A DNA stretch of 64,000 nucleotides from CBDAQA01 sp965247815. Lineage in GTDB: Bacteria > Planctomycetota > Phycisphaerae > Tepidisphaerales > Tepidisphaeraceae. Made by a program: the position numbers and the translations under genes. This document shows, in pieces, positions 51,784 through 59,269 of the stretch (positions are counted from its first letter, which is position 1; every line of letters begins with the position of its first letter). The stretch is taken from NCBI GenBank assembly GCA_965247815.1, contig CBDFHW010000034.1, positions 248,001-312,000 on the forward strand, given 5' to 3'. The notes below the pieces were generated by a model. The model saw nothing but the letters and a program-made list of their open reading frames with translations, had not been told where the DNA came from and searched no databases.

Positions 51784-52644
51784 TTAATTCAGGCTCGCCT
51801 CGAACATCTCGGGGCTGACATAGCCTAACGAACTGTGCAGACGTCTGCGATTATAAAACACCTCGATGTACTCAAAGATCGACGCCCGGGCCTGGTCATG
51901 TGTGGCGAACTTCTGGTGATGCACCAACTCGGTCTTGAGCGTGGACCAGAAGCTTTCCATTACGGCGTTGTCCCAGCAGTCTCCCTTGCCGCTCATGCTC
52001 TGGTTCATTTCATGCGATTCCAGCAGCTGCTGGTAATTATCACTCGCGTATTGAACGCCGCGGTCGCTGTGGTGCAGCAGGCCTTTCTCGGGGCTTCTTC
52101 GCGCGATCGCCATCTGCAGCGCATCACTCACCAGATCGGTTTGCATGTGATCCGCCATCGACCAGCCGACGATCATCCGGCTGCACAAATCAATCACCCC
52201 CGCCAGGTACATCCATCCCTGGTCGGTCGGAATGTAAGTGATGTCCACCGCCCATTTCTGGTTCGGGAGTTCGGCGGCGAACTGCCGGTCCAGCACGTTG
52301 CCGGCCACCGGGTTGGGGTGGTCGCTGTCGGTGGTGGTCGGCACGAATTTTTTCTTTTGTTTCGCCCGGATTCCGGCCGCTTTCATCACTTTTGCCACCG
52401 TGTTTTCACACACGCTTTCGCCCCGGGCCACCAGGGCTTTATAGATCCGCGGGCTGCCGTAGACGCCGCGCCCTTCCACGGCGGCGGTTCTGACCTTGGC
52501 CGTCAGTTCCTCCCGGCGTTTGTACCGCTCGCTCGCAGGCCGGTTGATCCAGTCGTAGTAACCCGAGCGGCTGACATCCAGCACCTGGCACGAAACCTCA
52601 ACCGGAAAGTCACGGAGGTGTTCTTCGATGAAGGCAAACTTCAC
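51784..52644 (-). CDS. IS3-family transposase OrfB, copy 2
   Basis: Identical to OrfB of copy 1 except for one visible change near the C-terminus (SPEMFEASLN here, SPETFEASLN there). The DDE residues (WAVDITYI, HHSDRGVQYAS, NAVMESFWS) are intact. The GTG start overlaps the orfA stop; A7G frameshift signal as in copy 1. Confidence 0.92.
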   Translation of the reverse strand: MKFAFIEEHLRDFPVEVSCQVLDVSRSGYYDWINRPASERYKRREELTAKVRTAAVEGRGVYGSPRIYKALVARGESVCENTVAKVMKAAGIRAKQKKKFVPTTTDSDHPNPVAGNVLDRQFAAELPNQKWAVDITYIPTDQGWMYLAGVIDLCSRMIVGWSMADHMQTDLVSDALQMAIARRSPEKGLLHHSDRGVQYASDNYQQLLESHEMNQSMSGKGDCWDNAVMESFWSTLKTELVHHQKFATHDQARASIFEYIEVFYNRRRLHSSLGYVSPEMFEASLN

Positions 52645-52928
52645 AGCTGCTCCTTTGCGAAGAACTGAGCTGCTTTTTTTAAAATCTCGCGCTCCATCAA
52701 AAGCCGGGCGTTCTCCTTGCGCAGCCGCCGCAGCTCTGCCGCCATCGCTCCGTCGCCAGTCGGCGCCAAGCCGGCCTCGGCTCCAAACTTGCCGACCCAC
52801 CCCCGAACGCTGTTGGGATCGACGCCCAGGCTCTTGGCCGCGTCAACCACTGAATACCCCTGTTGATTGACCAGCTTGACTGCTGAAATCTTGAACTCCC
52901 GCGTGTACTTTCTTCGTGCCATGGACAC
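52641..52928 (-). CDS. IS3-family OrfA, copy 2
   Basis: The 95-residue DNA-binding subunit, identical in protein sequence to that of copy 1 (MSMARRKYTREFKISAVKLV to the coiled-coil ELRRLRKENARLLM). A single silent base difference is visible near the 5' end (CCGCG here against CCGGG). Confidence 0.92.
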   Translation of the reverse strand: MSMARRKYTREFKISAVKLVNQQGYSVVDAAKSLGVDPNSVRGWVGKFGAEAGLAPTGDGAMAAELRRLRKENARLLMEREILKKAAQFFAKEQL

Positions 52929-52970
52929 TCCTTCAGACAGATTCTACTCTGCCCTCTGCCGCGCCCGTGC

Positions 52971-53468
52971 TTAGTGGGGAAGCCCAGGTAGCACATCGCC
53001 TTCTTTCCAAAACGCGCCTCTTTGTTTCGGAAGATAGCTGTCTACGAGATAGTCAAAGTGGGCCTTGTTTTGGACGTGTTTGCGACTGCCGTCGGCTACG
53101 AACCAACGCTTGCCTTGTACGCCACTCGCGCGGCCGAGAAAGAGACTCAGCAGATTCTTTAATTTGTCCCGCACGGCCTGCCAATTCATGAAGCCTGATT
53201 GGCTGATCAGAAAATGGCCATGCGTCGGGTCGGTGCCCACGGCGTGCAGCCTCCACTGTCGATGTGCGCAGATGTCGTACGCTCCGGTAATCAGCACTCT
53301 CTGCGACACGACCGAGAACGAAACCGGATCATCGCCGGCCTGCCCGTTATACATTCTCGCCACTTCTTCACTCGGCGGCTGAATCCCCTGACCTTTTCGA
53401 ACGAATCCTCGCGGCTTATCAGGTCCCCAGGTTCGGTAGGCGTGCAGCGTGATGAGATACACAGCCAT
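52971..53468 (-). CDS. REP-associated tyrosine transposase (RAYT), C-terminus rewritten by IS3
   Basis: A 165-residue HUH-type single-strand transposase relative (IS200/Y1 superfamily). It opens MAVYLITLHAYRTWGPDKPR. The metal-binding HUH block is GTDPTHGHFLI (His-Gly-His), and a tyrosine in HFDYLVDSYLPKQRG is in the catalytic position. RAYT proteins cut and spread REP hairpins; REP copies lie on both sides, at 51637-51724 and 53490-53578. The IS3 insertion replaced the original tail: without it the gene would read on as GDVLPTIPDDIF and stop directly at the REP; now it ends GDVLPGLPH using IS3 bases. Codon use is ordinary. The loss of eight residues may be tolerated. Confidence 0.75.
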   Translation of the reverse strand: MAVYLITLHAYRTWGPDKPRGFVRKGQGIQPPSEEVARMYNGQAGDDPVSFSVVSQRVLITGAYDICAHRQWRLHAVGTDPTHGHFLISQSGFMNWQAVRDKLKNLLSLFLGRASGVQGKRWFVADGSRKHVQNKAHFDYLVDSYLPKQRGAFWKEGDVLPGLPH

Positions 53469-53489
53469 CGCAAGCTCTCGTTGCGCTCT

Positions 53490-53578
53490 TAATAGCCCAG
53501 CCCGGAAGGGCCGGGATCGATTTCACGAGTTGCGCGTTTCTCTGTTCGTTCCCCGCCCTTCCGGGCTGGGCTATTAAA
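53490..53578. repeat. REP-like inverted-repeat element, copy 3 (RAYT-flanking)
   Basis: AATAGCCCAGCCCGGAAGGG then CCGGGATCGAT, a centre with TTGCGCG, then GTTCCCCGCCCTTCCGGGCT and GGGCTATTAAA. It lies just upstream of the RAYT start and 8 bases from the end of lysC, and could form a long terminator-like hairpin for lysC. Confidence 0.8.
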
Positions 53579-53585
53579 CTTCTGA

Positions 53586-54824
53586 TCACCCCGCGGCCAG
53601 CTTGAACGCGTCGTGAACTAGCTGCAGCGCGCGCGGCCCGTCTTCTTTGTTTATGATGCAGCTGATACGGATCTCGCTGGTCGAAATGTTCTGAATATTG
53701 ATCTTCGCGTCGGCCAGCGTTCGAAACATTAGCTGCGCGACGCCGGTGTGCACCCGCATCCCGACGCCGACCACGCTGATTTTGGACAGATCGCTCTGAT
53801 ACAGCGGGGCGGTCCGAGCGCCCAGGTCTTTACACAGTTTGTCGACCACCGGGCGGATGTCCTGCAGGTCTCCGTGCTCGACGGTGAAGCTGATGTTGGC
53901 CGTGTTGTCGTCCATCACGTTTTGAATGATGTCGTCGACGACGATGTTCGCGGTCGCGATCTCGCCGAAGATCATCGCCGCCACACCCGGCCGGTCGGGG
54001 ACGGCCTTGATCGTCACGCGGGTCAGGTCTTTTTTTAACGCGGCCCCGGATACGACAATGTGTTCCATGTTCGCTGTCTCCGCCACGATCCACGTCCCCT
54101 GGTTTTCGTTCTGACTGTTTCGGACGTGAATCCGCACGTTGTACTTTTTGGCAAACTCGACCGCCCGGGTCTGCAGCACCGAAGCGCCCAGCCCGGCCAG
54201 TTCGAGCATCTCGTCGTAGCTGATTCGCTCTATTTTCCGAGCGTTTTTCACGATCCGCGGGTCGGCGGTGTAGATGCCGTCGACGTCGGTGAAATTCTCA
54301 CACTCGTCGGCTTCGAGGACCGCGCCGACGGCGACCAGCGTCGCGTTGCTGCCGCCGCGTCCCAGCGTGGTGAAATCCCCCTCGGGGGTGATCCCCTGGA
54401 ACCCGGCCACGATGACGATCTTGCCCGCGTTTAATTGTTCGAAAATCCGCTGCTTGTTGATTGATTGGATGCGGGCCTTGCTGAACGCATTGTCGGTGAT
54501 CAGTCCGATCTGCCCGCCGGTGAAGCTGATCGCTTCCTGTCCCTGGGCATGCATCGCCATCGCCATCAGCGCGATCGTCACCTGTTCCCCGGTGGCCAGC
54601 AGCTGGTCCATCTCCCGCTTGGGCGGGGCGACCGATTTCCCGTCGTGCCGGCAGACCTTGTCAGCCATCTCGATCAGGTCGTCGGTCGTATCACCCATCG
54701 CGCTGACAACGACCACGACCTGGTTCCCGCGCTGCTTCGTGGCGATCGCCCGGGCGGCCGCACGATGAATTTTCTCCGCGTCGGCGACGCTGCTGCCGCC
54801 GAATTTTTGAACGATCAATGCCAT
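53586..54824 (-). CDS. lysC: Aspartate kinase
   Basis: Phosphorylates aspartate, the first step towards lysine, threonine and methionine. At 412 residues it is a typical monofunctional enzyme. The kinase domain has MALIVQKFGGSSVADAEKIH, VVVVVSAMGDTTDDLIEMAD, FQGITPEGDFTTLGRGGSNA and ADECENFTDVDGIYTADPRI. Two ACT domains follow (about 265-400; VTIKAVPDRPGVAAMIFGEI and KISVVGVGMRVHTGVAQLMF), which bind inhibitory lysine and/or threonine. No dapA or asd lies nearby. A clear promoter with an internal palindrome lies upstream (54869-54896), and a REP element directly follows the gene. Confidence 0.96.
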   Translation of the reverse strand: MALIVQKFGGSSVADAEKIHRAAARAIATKQRGNQVVVVVSAMGDTTDDLIEMADKVCRHDGKSVAPPKREMDQLLATGEQVTIALMAMAMHAQGQEAISFTGGQIGLITDNAFSKARIQSINKQRIFEQLNAGKIVIVAGFQGITPEGDFTTLGRGGSNATLVAVGAVLEADECENFTDVDGIYTADPRIVKNARKIERISYDEMLELAGLGASVLQTRAVEFAKKYNVRIHVRNSQNENQGTWIVAETANMEHIVVSGAALKKDLTRVTIKAVPDRPGVAAMIFGEIATANIVVDDIIQNVMDDNTANISFTVEHGDLQDIRPVVDKLCKDLGARTAPLYQSDLSKISVVGVGMRVHTGVAQLMFRTLADAKINIQNISTSEIRISCIINKEDGPRALQLVHDAFKLAAG

Positions 54825-54868
54825 GTCGAATCCAGAATCGCGATACCGTCCGCCTCAGGGAAGGCGGG

Positions 54869-54896
54869 ATTATAGAGAACCACCGGGGGTGGTAAA
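54869..54896 (-). promoter_or_regulatory. lysC promoter with palindrome in the spacer
   Basis: On the minus strand TTTACC (54891-54896) and TATAAT (54869-54874, perfect) are 16 bases apart. The perfect palindrome ACCACCGGGGGTGGT (54879-54893) fills most of the spacer and overlaps the -35 box, so a repressor bound there would block RNA polymerase. A hairpin CCGCCT/AGGCGG follows in the leader. Confidence 0.55.
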
Positions 54897-55007
54897 GCGA
54901 TCCGCACCCGGTTGCCCGCCGGTCGCGGCTCGGCCCGCCCGTGATTTGCACCAACCACCTGCCCCGGGCCGTGTCTGTCCAGTGCCGTCGGATCAACGAA
55001 AGTGGCA

Positions 55008-56258
55008 ATGACCCAGTCCATGATTGAATCCCTGGAATCAAGACGTCTTCTCAGCGGAAGCCTAACGGGCGAGATCGCCGGTCGAACCCCCTCGAGGCTT
55101 GCCGCGCCGGGGCAGATGAATCATCTCTCGGTCAAATTGAACAATTCTGCGGCTCAGCCCAGCAGGGGTCCGGTCGAGGTCCGGCTCTACGCGTCGACCG
55201 ATAATGTGGTCGGCCCCGACGATATCTTGCTGGCCTCGGTCACAAAGAAGGTTCGGCTCGGCGTGGGGAAGTCGAGTCGGTTGCCGCTGAAATTCGCGTC
55301 GCCCGCGGTCGCCTCCGACGGCGACTATTTCCTGCTCACGAAGGTCGATTCGCCCGCCGGCGATTCTTCAACAACGGCAACGGGCGCGCCGGTGAAGATC
55401 AATGCCGCGTTCAGTGATCTAGCGGTTTCGTTCGACGGTGTCCCGAACCAGCCGATCGAAATCGACGGAGTTTCGACCGGCCGCCGGTTCGTGACGGTCC
55501 GCCTGCGGAACACGGGCAACGTCGCCGCGACCGGTGACGTTCAGGTCAATATCTATCTTTCAACAGACGCGGTTCTCGACCCGACCGACCCGGTTCTGGC
55601 CGGAACTTCGACCCAGACTATTTTCGTGCGTGCGGGCAAGTCGCGTGTTGCCGACTTGAGCCTCTCGGTGCCGCCCGGCACGGCGGTGGGCGGATATTTT
55701 CTGTTCGCGGTGTTCACCCCGGCTACGTTTTCGGATCGCGACCCGGCTAACAATGTTAGCATGACGACGCAGCGTGTCGCGGTGGTAAACCGCCTGCCGG
55801 ACCCGCCGCGCAAGCCCGATCAGGTCACGGTGTATTACGACGGCCCCGATTTTTTCTACGACGGCGGGGACTTCGGTTACTACGACTACACCGACGTCTA
55901 CGTGCCCGCGCCGGTGTACGTTCTGCCGGACGACGGCTACTACTATTACGGCAGCAACATGGGTCCCGCGGATCCGAGCGGCGTGTCCGACGATCCGTCC
56001 ACCGACGCGTTTCCGATCAACGGCGGGAGCGGCGACGTCCCGTCGGACGGCGGTTCGGAGATCGTTCCACCGTCGCCGAGCCAACCCTCGGACCCAGTCG
56101 ATGACCCGGGCAACATCGATCCGCCCGTTCAAGACGACGGCAACATCGAAGACACCTCCGGCGACTATTCATGGTCCGGTGAGAGCTCATTGCCCGGCGA
56201 CAGCTCATCGCCCGGCGACGGCGCGGATGTTCCCGGTTCGTATTTTGTTGCTTGGTAA
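55008..56258 (+). CDS. Surface protein with N-terminal LExRxLLSG motif and CARDB-like domains
   Basis: About 416 residues. There is no classical signal; instead MTQSMIESLESRRLLSGSLT carries the LE.R.LLS motif found at the N-terminus of many planctomycete extracellular proteins and probably read by a dedicated export or anchoring system. Two immunoglobulin-like CARDB-type domains follow (about 35-130 and 150-260; LSVKLNNSAAQPSRGPVEVR; FVTVRLRNTGNVAATGDVQV), each with the typical 'rise in dimension' strands. The C-terminus is low-complexity: tyrosine/aspartate-rich (YYDGPDFFYDGGDFGYYDYT) and then Pro/Ser/Asp-rich (PPSPSQPSDPVDDPGN), acidic and possibly calcium-binding or adhesive. The ATG at 55008 is preferred over a GTG two codons upstream. 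Divergent from lysC. Confidence 0.8.
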   Translation: MTQSMIESLESRRLLSGSLTGEIAGRTPSRLAAPGQMNHLSVKLNNSAAQPSRGPVEVRLYASTDNVVGPDDILLASVTKKVRLGVGKSSRLPLKFASPAVASDGDYFLLTKVDSPAGDSSTTATGAPVKINAAFSDLAVSFDGVPNQPIEIDGVSTGRRFVTVRLRNTGNVAATGDVQVNIYLSTDAVLDPTDPVLAGTSTQTIFVRAGKSRVADLSLSVPPGTAVGGYFLFAVFTPATFSDRDPANNVSMTTQRVAVVNRLPDPPRKPDQVTVYYDGPDFFYDGGDFGYYDYTDVYVPAPVYVLPDDGYYYYGSNMGPADPSGVSDDPSTDAFPINGGSGDVPSDGGSEIVPPSPSQPSDPVDDPGNIDPPVQDDGNIEDTSGDYSWSGESSLPGDSSSPGDGADVPGSYFVAW

Positions 56259-56328
56259 AAACCGGACTTCTCACGGCGATCGTGACGCGCAGCGAGATTG
56301 TTGGCGACTTGGCGGACTTGGTTCGCGG

Positions 56329-57744
56329 TCATTTCGAGAATTTCATCATCTCCTGATAGAACGATTTGCTGGCGTAAAAATGGTCCCAGACATTGTGACC
56401 TTCGTGGGGGAAAACGGTGAGCTGGACGCGGTCGCCGAGCGTTGGTTTCAGCGCGTCATACATGCGATGGGAACCGGCGGTGAACCCGCCGTCGTCGCTG
56501 CCGCAGACGATGTGAAGATTGCGAATGTTCTTCAGCAACTGTGGGGCAAGATCGGGTCGGATGTCGACGGCCGAGATCGGCATCGCCGCGGCATACGTCT
56601 GCGGGGAATCTTCCAGCGTGAGCCAAGTCCCCTTCCCGCCCATCGACAACCCGGTGATGTAGATGCGGCTGCGATCGATGCGGGAATAGCGCTGACAAAG
56701 TTGCTCGACCATCGCGTTAACCGACTGGGCCGCGCCGGGTGTGTCCCACCGCCACGGCGGGGGGAGCTGCGGGCACAGGACGATCATCGGCATCCAGTCG
56801 CGGAGCGGAGCGTTGGATTCGATATGCCGAATCGGGCCGGTCTCTTCGGTCCCGTCGAGCGAGTAACCCTGACGGTTGTTGCCGTGAAGAAATACGAGCA
56901 TCGGTTTAGCGTCAGTGGTGACGGCAAAGTCTCGCGGCATCGACATCAGATATGAAAGGTCTTCAGAATCCCCATCCAGGTCGACGTGTGCCCCGCGGAC
57001 GAATTTATGAATGCCAGGCTGCGTGGTGGGGGGTTCTGTCTTGAGCGACAGCTTCAGGTGCTCAACTTTCAGGCTGGGGGGCGGCGGCGCTTCGCTGGGG
57101 AGACTGAAAACAGCGGGCGGGATCGGGCCCTGGAAAATGCCGTTCGGCATCGTCCAACCGATCGAAATTCCACCGGGACCAGGCCCGCTCTTTAGAATCG
57201 CCTGAATAAAATATCGATGCCCGGCGATCAGCTTAACGCCCCGGCTGACTTGGGCCGTGTAGGCGCGGTAGTTGTGCAAGTCGGTCGCGGCGGGGGTCTC
57301 GGCAATGAACTTGCGGTTACCGGCCGTTTCGTCGCTGCTGAGAAACAGCATGCCGCTGTCCCGCGAGGCGATGTCGAACCAGTACGGCCCGGTCTTCGGC
57401 GCGGTAATGACGGCCGTCAGTGAGCACGCATATGCGTTCTTAAACCCGGGGGAGAATTCCATTTTCTCAATCAACCGGGTCTCGTCGGCCGCACGGCCGA
57501 GCGTGTCGCCTGCCAGGGTGTCGGTGGCCTGCGCGCCGGGGACGTTGCGCCAGATCTGGCACCGTACGGGGTTGATGGTCGCGGGGTTGCTCGTCGCGAG
57601 CTTTGTTGTAGCAGGCTTGGTCGTCGTAGGCGTTGTCGTGGCCGATTCTGTCGCGACTGATGGTTTGGTTGCCGGCTCGGCCGCGAGATTGATCGCGACG
57701 CCGACCGCGATCATTGCTGTCAGGATGATGGGTTTAACGCGCAA
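56329..57744 (-). CDS. Secreted PA14-like/esterase protein
   Basis: A 471-residue exported protein. Signal peptide 1-22 (IILTAMIAVGVAINLAAEPA), then a Thr-rich linker (ATTTPTTTKPATTKLATSNP). Residues 55-190 resemble a PA14 carbohydrate-binding module (WFDIASRDSGMLFLSSDETA; GGISIGWTMPNGIFQGPIPP). Residues 245-470 are an alpha/beta-hydrolase of the feruloyl/acetyl-esterase-like type: oxyanion strand KPMLVFLHGNN, nucleophile GLSMGGKGTW, Asp in CGSDDGGFT and His in FPHEGHNVWDHF. The Ser-Asp-His order fits carbohydrate esterase family 1. The likely substrate is an ester on plant or algal polysaccharide. It overlaps a glycosyltransferase remnant by 25 bases at its start. Confidence 0.82.
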   Translation of the reverse strand: MRVKPIILTAMIAVGVAINLAAEPATKPSVATESATTTPTTTKPATTKLATSNPATINPVRCQIWRNVPGAQATDTLAGDTLGRAADETRLIEKMEFSPGFKNAYACSLTAVITAPKTGPYWFDIASRDSGMLFLSSDETAGNRKFIAETPAATDLHNYRAYTAQVSRGVKLIAGHRYFIQAILKSGPGPGGISIGWTMPNGIFQGPIPPAVFSLPSEAPPPPSLKVEHLKLSLKTEPPTTQPGIHKFVRGAHVDLDGDSEDLSYLMSMPRDFAVTTDAKPMLVFLHGNNRQGYSLDGTEETGPIRHIESNAPLRDWMPMIVLCPQLPPPWRWDTPGAAQSVNAMVEQLCQRYSRIDRSRIYITGLSMGGKGTWLTLEDSPQTYAAAMPISAVDIRPDLAPQLLKNIRNLHIVCGSDDGGFTAGSHRMYDALKPTLGDRVQLTVFPHEGHNVWDHFYASKSFYQEMMKFSK

Positions 57745-58076
57745 CGCTGCTCCTTACTGATTGCAGTGGATCGTAGCTGCCTACGATAACTGTACCCACC
57801 AGACGCGGTGAGGTTGCGGGGAGAATCAGGTCCGACGAAGTCACAGCTCAGCGAACATCGCAGATGGAAATGCAGCACCTTCACCGGCGACCGGGCCCGC
57901 TCGCGGAGGGCCAGCATCGCCGGCGCGACTTCCTGCCCCGGGTTCGAGGCGTCGTCGACTATTACGTATTCGACCTGCGATTCGAGCCCGCATTTGTGGA
58001 CCGACAGCAACAGCAACTGGATGCACGTCTCGGCCGACTTGCGCACGTTTCGCGCGAGCATGAAGATCGAGAGCAT
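57720..58076 (-). pseudogene. Truncated family-2 glycosyltransferase
   Basis: The 118-residue frame begins like a GT2 glycosyltransferase: MLSIFMLARNVRKSAETCIQ, then VEYVIVDDASNPGQE with the DDAS nucleotide-sugar motif, then VKVLHFHLR. After about residue 73 the sequence becomes unrelated (CSLSCDFVGPDSPRN onwards), and the acceptor domain is gone. The remaining DNA up to the esterase gene is non-coding. This looks like the 5' end of a transferase deleted at its 3' end. It lies next to the GDP-fucose genes and might have used their product. Confidence 0.7.
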
Positions 58077-58177
58077 GCGTGAAGCGTACCCCGGGACCGG
58101 TGGGAATTAAACGGTCAGACGGCGGCCGACGTGCATCGGAATGCGATCGCAGTTTCTCTTTTAAACGAGACCAGATG

Positions 58178-59152
58178 CTACGTGGCGGCGAACTCGCGTT
58201 CGGTGACGTTGCCGTGCTGGGCCTCGAACCAGGCGATGGTCTTGCTCAGGCCCGCCTCGAGCGTGGTACCGGCCGTGAAACCGATCTCCTGCTTGGCCCG
58301 GCTCACGTCAAGGCAGCGCCGGGGCTGGCCGTCGGGTTTTGTCGGGTCCCAGACGATTTCCCCTTTGAAGTTGCTCAGCTTGGCGATCAATTCGGTCAGG
58401 TGCTTGATAGTGATTTCGCGACCGCTGCCCAGGTTCATCGGTTCGGGCGAATCGTATTTTTCCATCGCCGAGATGATGCCTTCGGCACAGTCTTCGACGT
58501 ACAGAAATTCCCGGCTCGCCGACCCGGTCCCCCAGGCGGAGATTTGGGTCGCTCCCTTGTCACGGGCCTCGACGCACTTGCGGATCAGTGCCGGGATCAC
58601 GTGGCTGCTGTGCGGGTGAAAGTTGTCGCGCGGGCCGTACAGGTTGACCGGCAACAGATAAATGCCGTTCAGCCCGTACTGCTGTCGATACGATTGGCAC
58701 ATCACCATCAGCGACTTTTTTGCGATGCCGTACGGGGCATTGGTCACCTCCGGGTAACCGATCCACAGGTCCGATTCCTTGAACGGAACCGGTGTGAAAT
58801 TCGGGTACGCGCAGATCGTCCCGACCTGCAGAAATTTCTTCAAACCGAACTGACGGGCACCCTCGATCAGGTGCATGCCCATCGCCATGTTGGCGAAGAA
58901 GAACCGGCCCGGGTTGTCGCGATTAGCGCCGATCCCGCCGACTTCCGCCGCGAGGTGAAGCACGACCGCGGGCTTGTGCGCCTGGTACAACCGGTCGACC
59001 TCGGCCTCGTGGGTCAGGTCGAAGTCCCGCTTGCGGAGCGAAACCAGGTTCGTGTACCCGAGCTTGGTCAATCGCTCGATGACGAAACTGCCCAGAAACC
59101 CGGCCCCGCCGGTGATGACGATCTTGTCGTTGTGCGAAATAGACGAATTCAT
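58178..59152 (-). CDS. fcl: GDP-L-fucose synthase
   Basis: Epimerises and reduces GDP-4-keto-6-deoxymannose to GDP-L-fucose (also called WcaG). 324 residues. The Rossmann start is IVITGGAGFLGSFVIERLTK (residues 11-30). Further motifs are HLAAEVGGIGANRDNPGRFF, the catalytic FLQVGTICAYPNFTPVPF and YGIAKKSLMVMCQSYRQQYG, with the YxxxK pair, and LYGPRDNFHPHSSHVIPALI. The tail WDPTKPDGQPRRCLDVSRAK is typical. The next upstream gene on the strand is gmd, which supplies the substrate; a 117-base palindromic spacer separates them. Confidence 0.94.
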   Translation of the reverse strand: MNSSISHNDKIVITGGAGFLGSFVIERLTKLGYTNLVSLRKRDFDLTHEAEVDRLYQAHKPAVVLHLAAEVGGIGANRDNPGRFFFANMAMGMHLIEGARQFGLKKFLQVGTICAYPNFTPVPFKESDLWIGYPEVTNAPYGIAKKSLMVMCQSYRQQYGLNGIYLLPVNLYGPRDNFHPHSSHVIPALIRKCVEARDKGATQISAWGTGSASREFLYVEDCAEGIISAMEKYDSPEPMNLGSGREITIKHLTELIAKLSNFKGEIVWDPTKPDGQPRRCLDVSRAKQEIGFTAGTTLEAGLSKTIAWFEAQHGNVTEREFAAT

Positions 59153-59269
59153 TGGTCAAGATCCGAAACCGGAGTAAGAAAATCAGCAATAAATGAACCT
59201 CCGAAATCCCTAAACCGGATCTACCGCAATTCGGATTTCTGGTTTCGGATTTCGAGCTTCGCGCCACCG
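59153..59269. repeat. Palindromic spacer between gmd and fcl
   Basis: The plus strand reads GATCCGAAACCGGAG near 59160 and CGGATTTCTGGTTTCGGATT near 59231-59250, so CCGAAACC pairs with GGTTTCGG and the segment can fold over about 90 bases. The GGATTTC units repeat. It divides two genes of one pathway that would otherwise be an operon. Confidence 0.45.

Larger units (their letters stand above)
51748..52986 (-). mobile_element. IS3-family insertion sequence, copy 2, inside the RAYT gene end
   Basis: A 1239-base element, nearly identical to the copy at 15982-17219, with a 3-base duplication GGT (51745-51747 and 52987-52989). Its right end replaces the last codons of the RAYT transposase. Both copies are in the same orientation. 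Confidence 0.93.
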
